DNA of 46,020 bases from a virus: the IMG/VR virus record IMGVR_UViG_3300021410_000052, positions 1 to 46,020 of that record; one strand, written 5' to 3'. Positions within the stretch are counted from its first letter, which is position 1; every line of letters begins with the position of its first letter. This document shows, piece by piece, positions 25,107 to 32,840 of the stretch. The notes under the pieces are model-generated. The model had not been told where the DNA came from. It made no database searches and worked only from the letters and a program-made list of their open reading frames with translations. Made by a program: the position numbers and the translations under genes.

Positions 25107-25571
25107 TCAGGCCCGGTGGCCGGATGCCGCGGCGCGCTTCGCGGCGGCGACGATGGGGCTTTCCTTCGCAAGCGGCAGGACCGGTGAGCGAGGGGCCGCG
25201 ACGATGTCGCGCGCATCCGCGGCGGCGCTGGCGCGCTCGAGCACCAGGCGGCGCAAGGACTCGGGGGTGGTGCCCTCGCGCAGCGCCTTCGCCGCGTCGA
25301 TGGCGATGCCGAGGCGGCCCGCCTGCGCCGCGATCTCTGCGATCTCCGCTGCCGCCTCGCGAAGCTGCGCCGAGAGCTCGGCCAGATTGCCAGCCTGCGG
25401 GGCGGTCGGGGCGGGGGCAGCGACCGCAGCAGCGGGCGGTTGAGTTTCAGCGGGGGTCTGCTCGGCAACGGCAGGCGGATCATCGGGAGCATCGGTTTCA
25501 CCGTCCTCGATGTCCGTCACTCCGATCCCCGTGTCCTGCGGGCTGTCGTCGGGGTCGTTCTGGGTGGCCAT
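25107..25571 (-). CDS. Nested scaffolding protein from an internal in-frame start
   Basis: An ATG at 25571, in frame with codon 324 of the protease, is preceded by AGGAGG with ideal spacing (the minus strand reads AGGAGGCAATCATG). Translation there gives 154 residues beginning MATQNDPDDSPQDTG, acidic at first, then Pro/Ala-rich, then helical (LAELSAQLREAAAEIAEIAA), typical of a scaffold. The arrangement is that of lambda C/Nu3, where the scaffold is encoded in the 3' part of the protease gene. The strong Shine-Dalgarno inside a coding frame is the main evidence. Confidence 0.85.
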   Translation of the reverse strand: MATQNDPDDSPQDTGIGVTDIEDGETDAPDDPPAVAEQTPAETQPPAAAVAAPAPTAPQAGNLAELSAQLREAAAEIAEIAAQAGRLGIAIDAAKALREGTTPESLRRLVLERASAAADARDIVAAPRSPVLPLAKESPIVAAAKRAAASGHRA

Positions 25572-26540
25572 GATTGCCTCCTGTCTGGGGTGGGGAAGGG
25601 ATGCGCGCGTGGTGCGCATGGGAGAGAGTGTTGGGGTGCGGGACAGCATCTGCCGGAACGCCGCGAAGCCGCGCGTCAGATCGGTGACCTCGTCCGCAAG
25701 GCCAGCGGCGAGAGCATCCGCCCCGCGATAGGTCGCGGCTTCGGTCGCCAGCGCGGCCTCATGACTGATCTTTCCAGAACGCCCGGCGGCCACGGTTTCC
25801 GCGAACAGGAACCGCAGCACGTCGATCTCGCGCTGGATGTCATCGCGCACGCCCTCGGGTAGGGGCTGATACGGATTGCCGTCGACCTTGTGCTGGCCCG
25901 AGTGGATCAGCGTGACGCGCACCCCGTCCTGATCGAGCTGGCCGCTGAGATCGGCATGGAGCACCACAACCCCGATGCTGCCCAGCGCGCCGGTGCGCGG
26001 CAGCAGGATGCGGTCGGCCTGACTTGCGAGCGCATAGCCCGCCGAGAAGGCGTGTTCGGCGACAAAGGCCCAGACCGGCTTGGCTCCCCGGATGGCACGA
26101 ATGCGATCCGCGAGGTCAAAAACCCCCGCGACTTCACCCCCGAAACTGTCGATTTCCAATGCCAGGCCGCGGACGGCCGGATCGCTGGCCGCCGCTTCGA
26201 TCTGGGCGGCGATCCCCTCATAGCTGGTCTGGCCCGAGGATTGCCCGATCCACCCGCCGCGATGGATCAGCACGCCCGCGATCTCGATCACGGCAATGCC
26301 GTCCACGACCGGATAGGGTGCATCGCCATGCTGGCGGTAGTCGTCTGCCAGACCGCCAGCCAGCAAGCTGGCGCGAGCGGGCAGGATTGCCGCTCTATCC
26401 GGCGCCTTGACGCCGTCCGCCAGTTCGACCCGCCGCCCCAGGATGCGAGGTCCAAGGCCGGACAGGAACGCCATGGCCTTGGAGGGTTCGACGAGCAGCG
26501 GCGTGTTGAAGGCGCGCGCGGCAATGCGGGCGTGGAGCAT
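25107..26540 (-). CDS. S49-family prohead protease (lambda gpC-like)
   Basis: A 477-residue protein. The S49/SppA-type domain spans about 80-290 with the nucleophile Ser166 in EHAFSAGYALASQAD and Lys218 in SGQHKVDGN, a Ser/Lys dyad as known for lambda C; LEIDSFGGEV at 128-137 is the usual oxyanion-side strand. It should cleave scaffold and portal during head maturation. From about 324 on, the sequence turns into an acidic, Ala/Glu/Pro-rich scaffold-like region that can also be made separately from an internal start. The ATG shares a base with the portal stop (TGATG). Confidence 0.9.
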   Translation of the reverse strand: MLHARIAARAFNTPLLVEPSKAMAFLSGLGPRILGRRVELADGVKAPDRAAILPARASLLAGGLADDYRQHGDAPYPVVDGIAVIEIAGVLIHRGGWIGQSSGQTSYEGIAAQIEAAASDPAVRGLALEIDSFGGEVAGVFDLADRIRAIRGAKPVWAFVAEHAFSAGYALASQADRILLPRTGALGSIGVVVLHADLSGQLDQDGVRVTLIHSGQHKVDGNPYQPLPEGVRDDIQREIDVLRFLFAETVAAGRSGKISHEAALATEAATYRGADALAAGLADEVTDLTRGFAAFRQMLSRTPTLSPMRTTRASLPHPRQEAIMATQNDPDDSPQDTGIGVTDIEDGETDAPDDPPAVAEQTPAETQPPAAAVAAPAPTAPQAGNLAELSAQLREAAAEIAEIAAQAGRLGIAIDAAKALREGTTPESLRRLVLERASAAADARDIVAAPRSPVLPLAKESPIVAAAKRAAASGHRA

Positions 26541-28039
26541 CAGGTCTGGTCCTCGTCTGGGCGCGGGCGATCCTCCGCGTCGTCGGTTTCGTCATCACGG
26601 TCCGCTTGTTCTGCCTCGACCGGTACGGCCTGCACGCCCTGTGCGGGCGAGCCGGGGCGACGGAAATCGAGACCCAGCGCCCGTTCGCGCGCCCGCTCGG
26701 CGGCGATCTCGCGATCGACCTGTTCGGCGTCATAACCGCGCTCGGCGATGGCCTGCGTGCGGGACTTCAGCCCCGCCTCGATCTGGGCGATCTCGGCATT
26801 GGCGTCCTTCAGCGGATCGACCCAGTCCCATTTGGTGGGCAGCCAGTCGGCAGTGAGCAGCCGCGCGCGGTTGGCCTCGTAGCCGGGGAGCGCCAGCGCG
26901 CCCGACAGCACGGCCGCGTCCATCCAGCGGGCATAGACCGGCCGGCAGAGCTGCCAGACCATCACCGAATGCTGCCAGGCCGAGACGCGGCGGCGGAATT
27001 CGATCAGGGCGAGGCGCGAGTTCGAGAAGTTCCCCTTCACCATGTCATTGGCGAGATAGGGATAGGGGATGCCCAGCGCGGCCGAAATCTGCAGCAGCGT
27101 CCGGTACTGGAACGGCTCGTAGGTGGCGCCGCTGTCGGCGGGCTGGCCTACGGTGACATCCTCGCCCGGGTTCAGGCGGACGATCTGGCCGGGGCTCAGC
27201 TCGACACTTGCAGGGACGTCCTCGTCCTCCGCCTGGGCGAGCGGGTTCTCGGGCGCAGGCGAGGTCACGAACATCGCGTACATGGCCGCGACCTTCTTCC
27301 GGTCGAGCTCGGCATCATCGTACTGATCGAGCAGGAACAGCTTCACGATCGCCGGGGCCAGTTTCGACACCCCGCGCAGCTGGCCGCCCTCGACCGGGTC
27401 GATCACATGGATGACCTCGGCGGCCGGCACGCGCACCACTTCGCCCGCCAGCCCCGGATCGGTGCTGTCGCCCGGATGGCGGCGCAGGAAGTGATAGGCC
27501 ACGCGCCGCCCGATCCGGTCGAATTCGATCCCCTGGCGGATCGCGTTGCCATTGGCCGCTGTCCCGGTCTGCTCCAGAGGCAGCATCTCGGCGGGCAGCA
27601 TCTGCAGCTGCAGCGGCACCGTCAGCCCGTCGCCTGCGCGGCGCATCCGGATCCGGAAGAACACCTCGCCCGCCATGAACACCTCACGCGCGGCGCGGCG
27701 CTGCAGCCCGTACAAGTCGGTCAGCCCTTCGGCATCGGCCTCGTCGGTCCAGGCGAGCCAGAGGCGTTGCAGTTCCTCCTTGCGCGCGGCATCCCCGATC
27801 TTGGAGATCGGCTTGATCCCGTCGCCCACAGTGTTGGCGGCCCAGCTCTCGACTGCATTCACGGCATAGCCGTTGTTGCGTACCAGCCAGCGGGCGCGGG
27901 CGGTGATGTCGGGCCCGGCGGCCGCGATCAGCGCGTTGACATGGGCGCGGGTCGCGCGGAAGCCGCGTAGGCGCCGGTGGTGCTGGCCGGCATCGAACCC
28001 GCCGATGAAGGCCCCGAGGCGCTGACGCCAGTTCATCAC
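26540..28039 (-). CDS. Portal protein (lambda gpB family)
   Basis: A 499-residue portal. Motifs of the lambda-type portal family are clear: RARWLVRNNGYAVNAVESW, GEVFFRIRMRRAGDGL, GIEFDRIGRRVAYHFLRRHP, VIHVIDPVEGGQLRGVS, and RTLLQISAALGIPYPYLAND followed by NSRLALIEFRRR. It forms the dodecameric ring through which DNA passes and to which terminase docks. The acidic C-terminus (DDETDDAEDRPRPDED) is also usual. It overlaps the gpW-like gene by four bases. Confidence 0.93.
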   Translation of the reverse strand: MMNWRQRLGAFIGGFDAGQHHRRLRGFRATRAHVNALIAAAGPDITARARWLVRNNGYAVNAVESWAANTVGDGIKPISKIGDAARKEELQRLWLAWTDEADAEGLTDLYGLQRRAAREVFMAGEVFFRIRMRRAGDGLTVPLQLQMLPAEMLPLEQTGTAANGNAIRQGIEFDRIGRRVAYHFLRRHPGDSTDPGLAGEVVRVPAAEVIHVIDPVEGGQLRGVSKLAPAIVKLFLLDQYDDAELDRKKVAAMYAMFVTSPAPENPLAQAEDEDVPASVELSPGQIVRLNPGEDVTVGQPADSGATYEPFQYRTLLQISAALGIPYPYLANDMVKGNFSNSRLALIEFRRRVSAWQHSVMVWQLCRPVYARWMDAAVLSGALALPGYEANRARLLTADWLPTKWDWVDPLKDANAEIAQIEAGLKSRTQAIAERGYDAEQVDREIAAERARERALGLDFRRPGSPAQGVQAVPVEAEQADRDDETDDAEDRPRPDEDQT

Positions 28040-28260
28040 AGATCCTTCACGGCGAAGGGGCGCAAGACGCGCCGGCTGGTCCGTTCCAGCGCCGCGATGC
28101 GCCGCTCGATATCGGCAATGGCGGCGGCCAGCTCGGCGTCCGAGCCATAGTTGATGCTCTTGCCGTCGTAGCTGACCGAGCGCGTACCGCTGTAGCGCGC
28201 GGCCAGCAGCGCGCTGTGGCGGGCCTTGAGATCATCTAGGGTCATCGGGGTTCCGGTCAT
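28036..28260 (-). CDS. gpW-like head-tail joining protein
   Basis: A 74-residue protein: MTLDDLKARHSALLAARYSG, SVSYDGKSINYGSDAELAAA, then a C-terminal helix with IADIERRIAALE. Length and pattern match lambda W (68 residues), which fills the portal opening and prepares the head for tail joining. ATG 28260 overlaps the terminase stop and its own stop overlaps the portal start, as in lambda (A-W-B order). Confidence 0.85.
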   Translation of the reverse strand: MTGTPMTLDDLKARHSALLAARYSGTRSVSYDGKSINYGSDAELAAAIADIERRIAALERTSRRVLRPFAVKDL

Positions 28261-30314
28261 TCCATGTATCGGGGCGTGCTGATCTTCCAGCCGCGCCGCC
28301 GCGGGGCGGTGATGCGCCCGGCTTCTGGCGCATCGGGTTTCGTTTGCTCTGCCGGGGCAGCCGCGACAGCCGCGCTGTCGATGCCGGCCTGCTTCTCGAG
28401 CTGCCGCCACATGCGCTCGTCGAAGCGGTCGGCGCCGAGGATCCACGCGGCGGCGCGCGCATAGACCCGGGCATCGAGCGCCTCGTTGCGCTCGCGCAGC
28501 TTCTGCCATTCCTGGCGGGCGTAGCCGCGTCGGTCGCGGATCGTGACCAGTTGCTCGGCCACCAGCTGCTTGAGCCATTCGCTGTCCACCCAGTCGGGCA
28601 AGTGGATGGTGCCAGCCGGTGTCGGCGCGCCCAGCGCCCGATCATCGTCACTGGGCCGCTCGATCCGCAGATAGCGATAGGTCTCGGCCTTGAAGGTGGC
28701 TGTGGCCACCGTCCAGAGCCGCGCGCCGCGCTTGAGTTTGCGGCCATTCACGGTCGCATCGACGAAGGTCGGCCCCGACACGGGCGTGGCACGGTTGAAC
28801 CCCTCGAGACCCTTCACAGGCGCAACCTGTGCAATCCCCTGCTTGCGGGACCAGGCGTAGACGGCGGCGGACTCGTAGCCGGTGTCGATGGCGAGCTTGG
28901 CCAGCGTCATGAACGCGCCGTTCTCGTGCGCCCATGTCTGGCCCAGCAGTGCAGTCAGCCTGTCCCAGCAGGCCGGATCATCCGGCCCGCCCGGAATGAC
29001 GATGTGATCCACCAGCCAACTCTCCAGTCCCCGGCCCCAGGCCCAGACATCGACCTCGACCCGGTCCTTCTGCACATCGGCCCCGGCGGTCAGGAACAGA
29101 CCGCCTGCCGGGATCTGCGCCGGGAAGGGGATGCGCCGATCCGCCAGCCGCTGCCATTCCGGGGCCTCGCCGCTCTCGATCCAGGTCTCGCCCAGCAGCG
29201 TGTTGCGCGCCGCGCGCAGCATCTCGTCCGAGCCTTGGGCAGCCAGCCATTCGCGGGCGATCTGCTCCCAGCTTTTCCAGCCAATCGGTGAAGAGAGCGC
29301 GGACAGATGGAACCCGATTGCATTCGGATCCGCACTGGTCGCCGTCGCCCGCCATTCGCCCCGCGCCAGCATCTCGGTCTTGTGGTGCTCAGCGATAGGA
29401 CGCTCGCAGCCCTCACAATGGTAGGTGGCCGTCTCGGGCCTACCCTTCGCCCAGCGCAGGCGCTCGAATTGCAGCCATTGCTTATGGCCGCAATGCGGGC
29501 AGGGCACGAAGAACCGACGCTGGTCGGAGGCTTCGAACTCCCGCTCGATCCGGCTCAGCCCCCGGATCGTGGGCGTCGAGACCATGAACACCTTGCGCCG
29601 ATGCGCGAAGGTGGTGGTGCGCGCCTCGGCCAGCGTGACCGGATCGCCTTCCTCGTCGGCCGAGGCCGGATAGGCATCGACCTCGTCGAGGAACACATAG
29701 CGCGCGGGCATCGAGCGCAGGCCCGTCGCGCTGTTCGCGCCGGTCAGCACGAGGATGCCGCCCGGGAATTCCTTGGACAGCATCGAGTTGCCGGCGTCGC
29801 GCGAGCGGGCGGGGCTGACCCGTTCCTTCAGCGCCGGGCTGTCCTCGATCAGCGGGTCGATCCGGCCGCGCGAGGTGCGCTTGGCCATCTCGACGGTCGG
29901 CAGCACCGCCAGCATCGGCCCCGGCGCGTGATGGATCACGAAGCCGATCCAGTTGTTGCCCGCTTCCGTGGCGCCGACCTGCGCCGCCTTCATGAAGCTG
30001 ATCCGCTGCGCCGGGTGGCTCGGCGAGAGCGCATCCATAATGCCGCGCAGATAGGGCGTACGCGCGGTACGGTACCGCCCGGGCTCGGCCGAGGCCCGCG
30101 AAGACAGCCAGCGATGCGCATCGGCCCATTCCGACACTGTCAGATCGGCATCGGGGCGCATGCCCCGCCGCCACGCCCGCAGGACGTCATCGGCGCCATC
30201 GAACCCGAGGTCGAGCCCCTCGGTCAGGTCGCTGTCGGTCAGGTCGTGATCATTGGCTCCTTCATGCAAGCGAGACCCGGAGGTCTGCGAGGGCGTCGAG
30301 CTGCTCTCGGACAT
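28257..30314 (-). CDS. Terminase large subunit (lambda gpA family)
   Basis: A 685-residue packaging motor and nuclease. The ATPase part has a divergent Walker A-like loop (KAAQVGATEAG, 109-119), as is usual for gpA, and Walker B YVFLDE at 206-211. A zinc-ribbon pair (CPHC at 272-275 and CEGC about 30 residues later) follows; the C-terminal half holds the nuclease, with LFLTAGADVQKDRVEVDVWA. It cuts concatemers at cos and drives DNA into the head. Its start at 30314 lies 53 bases inside the small subunit gene. Confidence 0.92.
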   Translation of the reverse strand: MSESSSTPSQTSGSRLHEGANDHDLTDSDLTEGLDLGFDGADDVLRAWRRGMRPDADLTVSEWADAHRWLSSRASAEPGRYRTARTPYLRGIMDALSPSHPAQRISFMKAAQVGATEAGNNWIGFVIHHAPGPMLAVLPTVEMAKRTSRGRIDPLIEDSPALKERVSPARSRDAGNSMLSKEFPGGILVLTGANSATGLRSMPARYVFLDEVDAYPASADEEGDPVTLAEARTTTFAHRRKVFMVSTPTIRGLSRIEREFEASDQRRFFVPCPHCGHKQWLQFERLRWAKGRPETATYHCEGCERPIAEHHKTEMLARGEWRATATSADPNAIGFHLSALSSPIGWKSWEQIAREWLAAQGSDEMLRAARNTLLGETWIESGEAPEWQRLADRRIPFPAQIPAGGLFLTAGADVQKDRVEVDVWAWGRGLESWLVDHIVIPGGPDDPACWDRLTALLGQTWAHENGAFMTLAKLAIDTGYESAAVYAWSRKQGIAQVAPVKGLEGFNRATPVSGPTFVDATVNGRKLKRGARLWTVATATFKAETYRYLRIERPSDDDRALGAPTPAGTIHLPDWVDSEWLKQLVAEQLVTIRDRRGYARQEWQKLRERNEALDARVYARAAAWILGADRFDERMWRQLEKQAGIDSAAVAAAPAEQTKPDAPEAGRITAPRRRGWKISTPRYME

Positions 30315-30801
30315 GGGTTTCCAGCACCCTCTGCAGGATCGCAGTCTCGATCGTCACGGGCGCCCCCGAGGCCTTCTCCATCTCTGCGGACAATTGTGCG
30401 GCCATCAGCGCGGCCACGCGGGTGGGCCAGGTGACCCATGTATCGCGCTCCTGGCGCGCAAGGCGGAACACCAGCGTCTCGGCGCGCGCACGGTCGACCA
30501 GCACGCCCTTCTTCTTCTGGATGGCGATCTGCTTGTCCTGCGCCATGTAAACAGTCAGCGCAGTGCGGGCCTTGATGTAGGACGATGTCTCTCCCGGCCC
30601 GCTGATCATCCCTTCGCCACCGCCGCGCGAGCGCATCTGCTGGTCCGGATCGGTCATCGCGCCGCGCCTTGCATCCGAGGCGGCCGCGTTGATCGACCCG
30701 TCGGCAAAGAGCACCAGCCGACCGTTCTTGCGCGCCTTCTGCACCGCGCCGCGGGAGAGGCCGGAATGAGCGGCATAGGCACGCTCGGACATACCTTCCA
30801 T
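30262..30801 (-). CDS. Terminase small subunit (Nu1-like)
   Basis: A 179-residue protein with an N-terminal helix-turn-helix-like segment (SERAYAAHSGLSRGAVQKAR, then NGRLVLFADGSIN) followed by helical dimerisation sequence, the layout of Nu1-type small terminases. It binds the packaging start site and recruits the large subunit. It directly precedes and overlaps the large subunit gene. The start may be ATG 30801 or 30792 (MEGM). The binding site would be expected nearby but I could not identify it. Confidence 0.75.
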   Translation of the reverse strand: MEGMSERAYAAHSGLSRGAVQKARKNGRLVLFADGSINAAASDARRGAMTDPDQQMRSRGGGEGMISGPGETSSYIKARTALTVYMAQDKQIAIQKKKGVLVDRARAETLVFRLARQERDTWVTWPTRVAALMAAQLSAEMEKASGAPVTIETAILQRVLETHVREQLDALADLRVSLA

Positions 30802-30938
30802 GGCGCTGCGATGATCTTCAAGATATTGGAATTAAATGGAAATAATCTGCTTATCCAGTTGATTGCACTCCCGGATAGAGCGACTCTGATCCTACGCAAG
30901 CGGGTGCATCGCACTCCCCCCGGACAAGGATCAAAGCC
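30802..30938. promoter_or_regulatory. AT-rich divergent region between terminase and plus-strand small genes
   Basis: The 137 bases between the divergent TerS and DUF6900-type genes include an AT-rich stretch at about 30815-30865, unusual for this window. It must carry the plus-strand promoter and probably the late promoter for terminase. A repeated TGGAA(A/T) element occurs at 30827-30843. The plus-strand gene has AAGGA just before its GTG. No clear sigma70 pair is assigned. Confidence 0.4.
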
Positions 30939-31148
30939 GTGCCCAAGCGCAAACCCGAAGACCCCAACGCCGCCCGCGACGCCCTGCTTCTCGAAATTGC
31001 CCAGCGCCAGTTCCACCTCGAGACGCTCGAAACCCGCAACTGGGACCGGCTGGATTTCCACGATGTTGCCGTCTGGGCCATCCGCGCCGCGCTCGAGGAA
31101 GCCTTCGAGGCCGGACGCCGCGCAGGACCCGCTGACACCCAACCCTGA
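30939..31148 (+). CDS. Small DUF6900-type protein
   Basis: A 69-residue protein starting with GTG at 30939, preceded by AAGGA. The centre (FHLETLETRNWDRLDFHDVA and VWAIRAALEEAFEAGR) matches a small helical family I know as DUF6900 in Rhodobacterales plasmids and phages. No function is known. It is the first of four short plus-strand genes that precede the DUF3489 gene, pointing away from the structural operon. Confidence 0.65.
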   Translation: MPKRKPEDPNAARDALLLEIAQRQFHLETLETRNWDRLDFHDVAVWAIRAALEEAFEAGRRAGPADTQP

Positions 31149-31160
31149 AAGGACAGGCCC

Positions 31161-31379
31161 ATGACCGCCATCACCACCATCCGCATCGATCACGCCGCGC
31201 TGCCGGACCCGCTGAACCTCAAGGGCCCCGACGCTGCCGCCCGCATGATCGAGGCCGCGCTGCGCGACGAGGGGATCGCGGCCGACGCTTCGGACGTCAT
31301 CTCGCACATCAAGATCGAGCTGCCGACCACCCAGCTCGCCGCCGCCAGCACCATGCTGGCCAGCCTGCAGCTGATCTGA
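31161..31379 (+). CDS. Small hypothetical protein
   Basis: A 72-residue protein that follows the previous gene by 12 bases; AAAGGACAGG lies before its ATG. Segments: ITTIRIDHAALPDPLNLKGP, AARMIEAALRDEGIAADASD, and a C-terminal helix. No motif or membrane segment is seen. The sequence suggests a small alpha/beta fold. Likely translated from the same transcript as its neighbours. Not recognised. Confidence 0.6.
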   Translation: MTAITTIRIDHAALPDPLNLKGPDAAARMIEAALRDEGIAADASDVISHIKIELPTTQLAAASTMLASLQLI

Positions 31380-31389
31380 GGGCGCGGAC

Positions 31390-31695
31390 ATGAGCACCCG
31401 CGCGCAGATCGCCATCCGGATCGGCCCCGAAGAATGGGCCCATGTGTACTGCCACTACGACGGATACCCCTCGCACATGCTGCCCGCGCTCGCCCCGTGG
31501 ACGCCTGAGGACATCCTTGCGGCCAAGGAAATCCGGCAGGTCCGGGCCGACGAACTCGACTGCTTCGACCCGCCTCGCGAGCCCCCGATCCTGTCGCGCC
31601 CTACCCGTGAACTCTGCCATCTCTATGTCTGGCAGGATAGGGCGTGGGTCGAACTGGATCCCGAGGCTGCGCAGCCTGAAGCGCTGCGGCCATGA
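31390..31695 (+). CDS. Small 'HYDGYP' family protein
   Basis: A 101-residue protein belonging to a widespread but unnamed phage/plasmid family marked by STRAQIAIRIG at the start and VYCHYDGYPSHMLP in the middle. The function of the family is not known to me. It is rich in aromatic and acidic residues and lacks membrane segments. It begins 10 bases after the preceding stop and is followed by a 130-base gap containing a 6-base-pair hairpin (CGTTTC/GAAACG at 31785-31799), so a new transcription unit may start there. Confidence 0.65.
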   Translation: MSTRAQIAIRIGPEEWAHVYCHYDGYPSHMLPALAPWTPEDILAAKEIRQVRADELDCFDPPREPPILSRPTRELCHLYVWQDRAWVELDPEAAQPEALRP

Positions 31696-31825
31696 TCCCG
31701 TCGCGCAGGCGCGCTGCGTGGCGATCAGATAGCAACTCTATTGCTCTGAATTCGCTACGATAATCGCCGCACCGGAGCGATGGTCGTTTCACGGAAACGA
31801 TGCAACTCACCACGGAGCCACCCCG

Positions 31826-32095
31826 ATGACCCGCCTCAGCCCGATCACCACCCCGCGCCATGAACTCCGCGCCGAGAAGGCGCGCCGCAATCGCGAAGCC
31901 GCATTGGCCGCCTTCATCGGCAAGAAGGCCGAGATCGACGAGATGCTCGCCCGCTTGCAGGCGCTCAGCGACGAGCACTTCGACTGTCACCCCGATGAAG
32001 TCGGCTGGGCCATGGTCGGCACGCTGGAGCACTACGCGAGCCTCCTGAAGCGCATCACCGACAGCGCCTTCGGCGAGGGCGAACACGCCCGCTGA
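31826..32095 (+). CDS. Small hypothetical protein, helical
   Basis: An 89-residue protein, basic at the N-terminus (RHELRAEKARRNREAALAAF) and then helical (EIDEMLARLQALSDEHFDCH, EHYASLLKRITDSAF). No recognised motif. It resembles small unnamed proteins of Rhodobacterales mobile elements. A CGTTTC-ACG-GAAACG inverted repeat 27 bases upstream could be an operator. Two hairpins follow its stop. Confidence 0.6.
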   Translation: MTRLSPITTPRHELRAEKARRNREAALAAFIGKKAEIDEMLARLQALSDEHFDCHPDEVGWAMVGTLEHYASLLKRITDSAFGEGEHAR

Positions 32096-32097
32096 TC

Positions 32098-32136
32098 TCC
32101 GGCGCCGCCGGAACTCCTGCCGCGCGCCTGCGCGGC
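32098..32136. other. Two tandem perfect hairpins upstream of the DUF3489 gene
   Basis: TCCGGC-GCC-GCCGGA at 32098-32112 and GCCGCGC-GCCT-GCGCGGC at 32119-32136, six bases apart, starting two bases after the stop codon of the 89-residue gene. No T-run follows, so a simple terminator is unlikely. They lie 53 bases before the DUF3489 start and could be a leader structure, a protein-binding site or an RNA processing element. Confidence 0.6.
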
Positions 32137-32189
32137 CTGGGGTCGTGGAAGGCCGGCGATGATCGCGGCCCTGACCATGGAGAAGACCC

Positions 32190-32756
32190 ATGCCCAAGCT
32201 CACCGACACCCAGAGTCTCATCCTCAGCCGCGCGGCGACCCGCCCCGGCAATCTGGCCATGCCGCTGCCCGAAGGCCTGCACGGCGCCGCCGCGCAGAAG
32301 GCCGTGACCGCGATGATCACGCGCGGTTGGCTGGAAGAGGTCGATGCCGACCTCCGGCGTGGCGAGCCGCTCTGGCGCGAGACCGGCGATGGCCACGGCA
32401 CCACGCTGATCGCCACAGAGGCCGGGCTGGAGGCCATCGGGATCGAGCCGGTCGCGGCCAGCGCCGTCGCCAGCGTGCGGAAAGCGAAGCCGCATGCGGA
32501 CGCGAACCTTGCGCCGACGACCGGGGAAACCGATACGAAAAGGCCCGTTACCATTCGCGCTGGCACCAAGCAGGCGCAGATCATCGCGCTGCTGCAGCGA
32601 CCCGAGGGCGCATCCATCGCCGAGATCGTCGAGGCGACGTCGTGGCAAGCGCACACCGCGAGGGGCATGATTTCGGGGGCGCTGAAGAAGAAGCTGGGTC
32701 TCCGGATCACATCTGCGACGGAGGAAGGTCGCGGAACGGTTCATCGGATCGGGTGA
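32190..32756 (+). CDS. DUF3489 protein (winged-helix-like)
   Basis: A 188-residue protein. The first ~85 residues (LTDTQSLILSRAATRPGN, AVTAMITRGWLEEVDADLRR) look like a winged helix; the last ~65 (GTKQAQIIALLQRPEGASIA and MISGALKKKLGLRITSATEE) are the DUF3489 domain, also helix-turn-helix-like. It probably binds DNA and may control genes of the element, but no target is known. GGAGAAG lies before ATG 32190. It is the last plus-strand gene and ends at a strong bidirectional terminator. Confidence 0.82.
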   Translation: MPKLTDTQSLILSRAATRPGNLAMPLPEGLHGAAAQKAVTAMITRGWLEEVDADLRRGEPLWRETGDGHGTTLIATEAGLEAIGIEPVAASAVASVRKAKPHADANLAPTTGETDTKRPVTIRAGTKQAQIIALLQRPEGASIAEIVEATSWQAHTARGMISGALKKKLGLRITSATEEGRGTVHRIG

Positions 32757-32802
32757 GTCGTCGAAAGGCTCCCGAGGCGGCCAGCAGTCCGCAAGCGGGA
32801 TT

Positions 32803-32835
32803 GCCCGGGCCGCACCGTCGATGTGCGGCCCGGGC
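32803..32835. terminator. Bidirectional terminator between DUF3489 and yjhQ
   Basis: A perfect 13-base-pair stem (GCCCGGGCCGCAC with GTGCGGCCCGGGC) around a 7-base loop, lying between two genes that converge (stops at 32756 and 32841). The TTGC after the plus-strand side is only weakly T-rich. Position and symmetry make it a convincing two-way terminator. Confidence 0.8.
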
Positions 32836-32840
32836 TTGCG

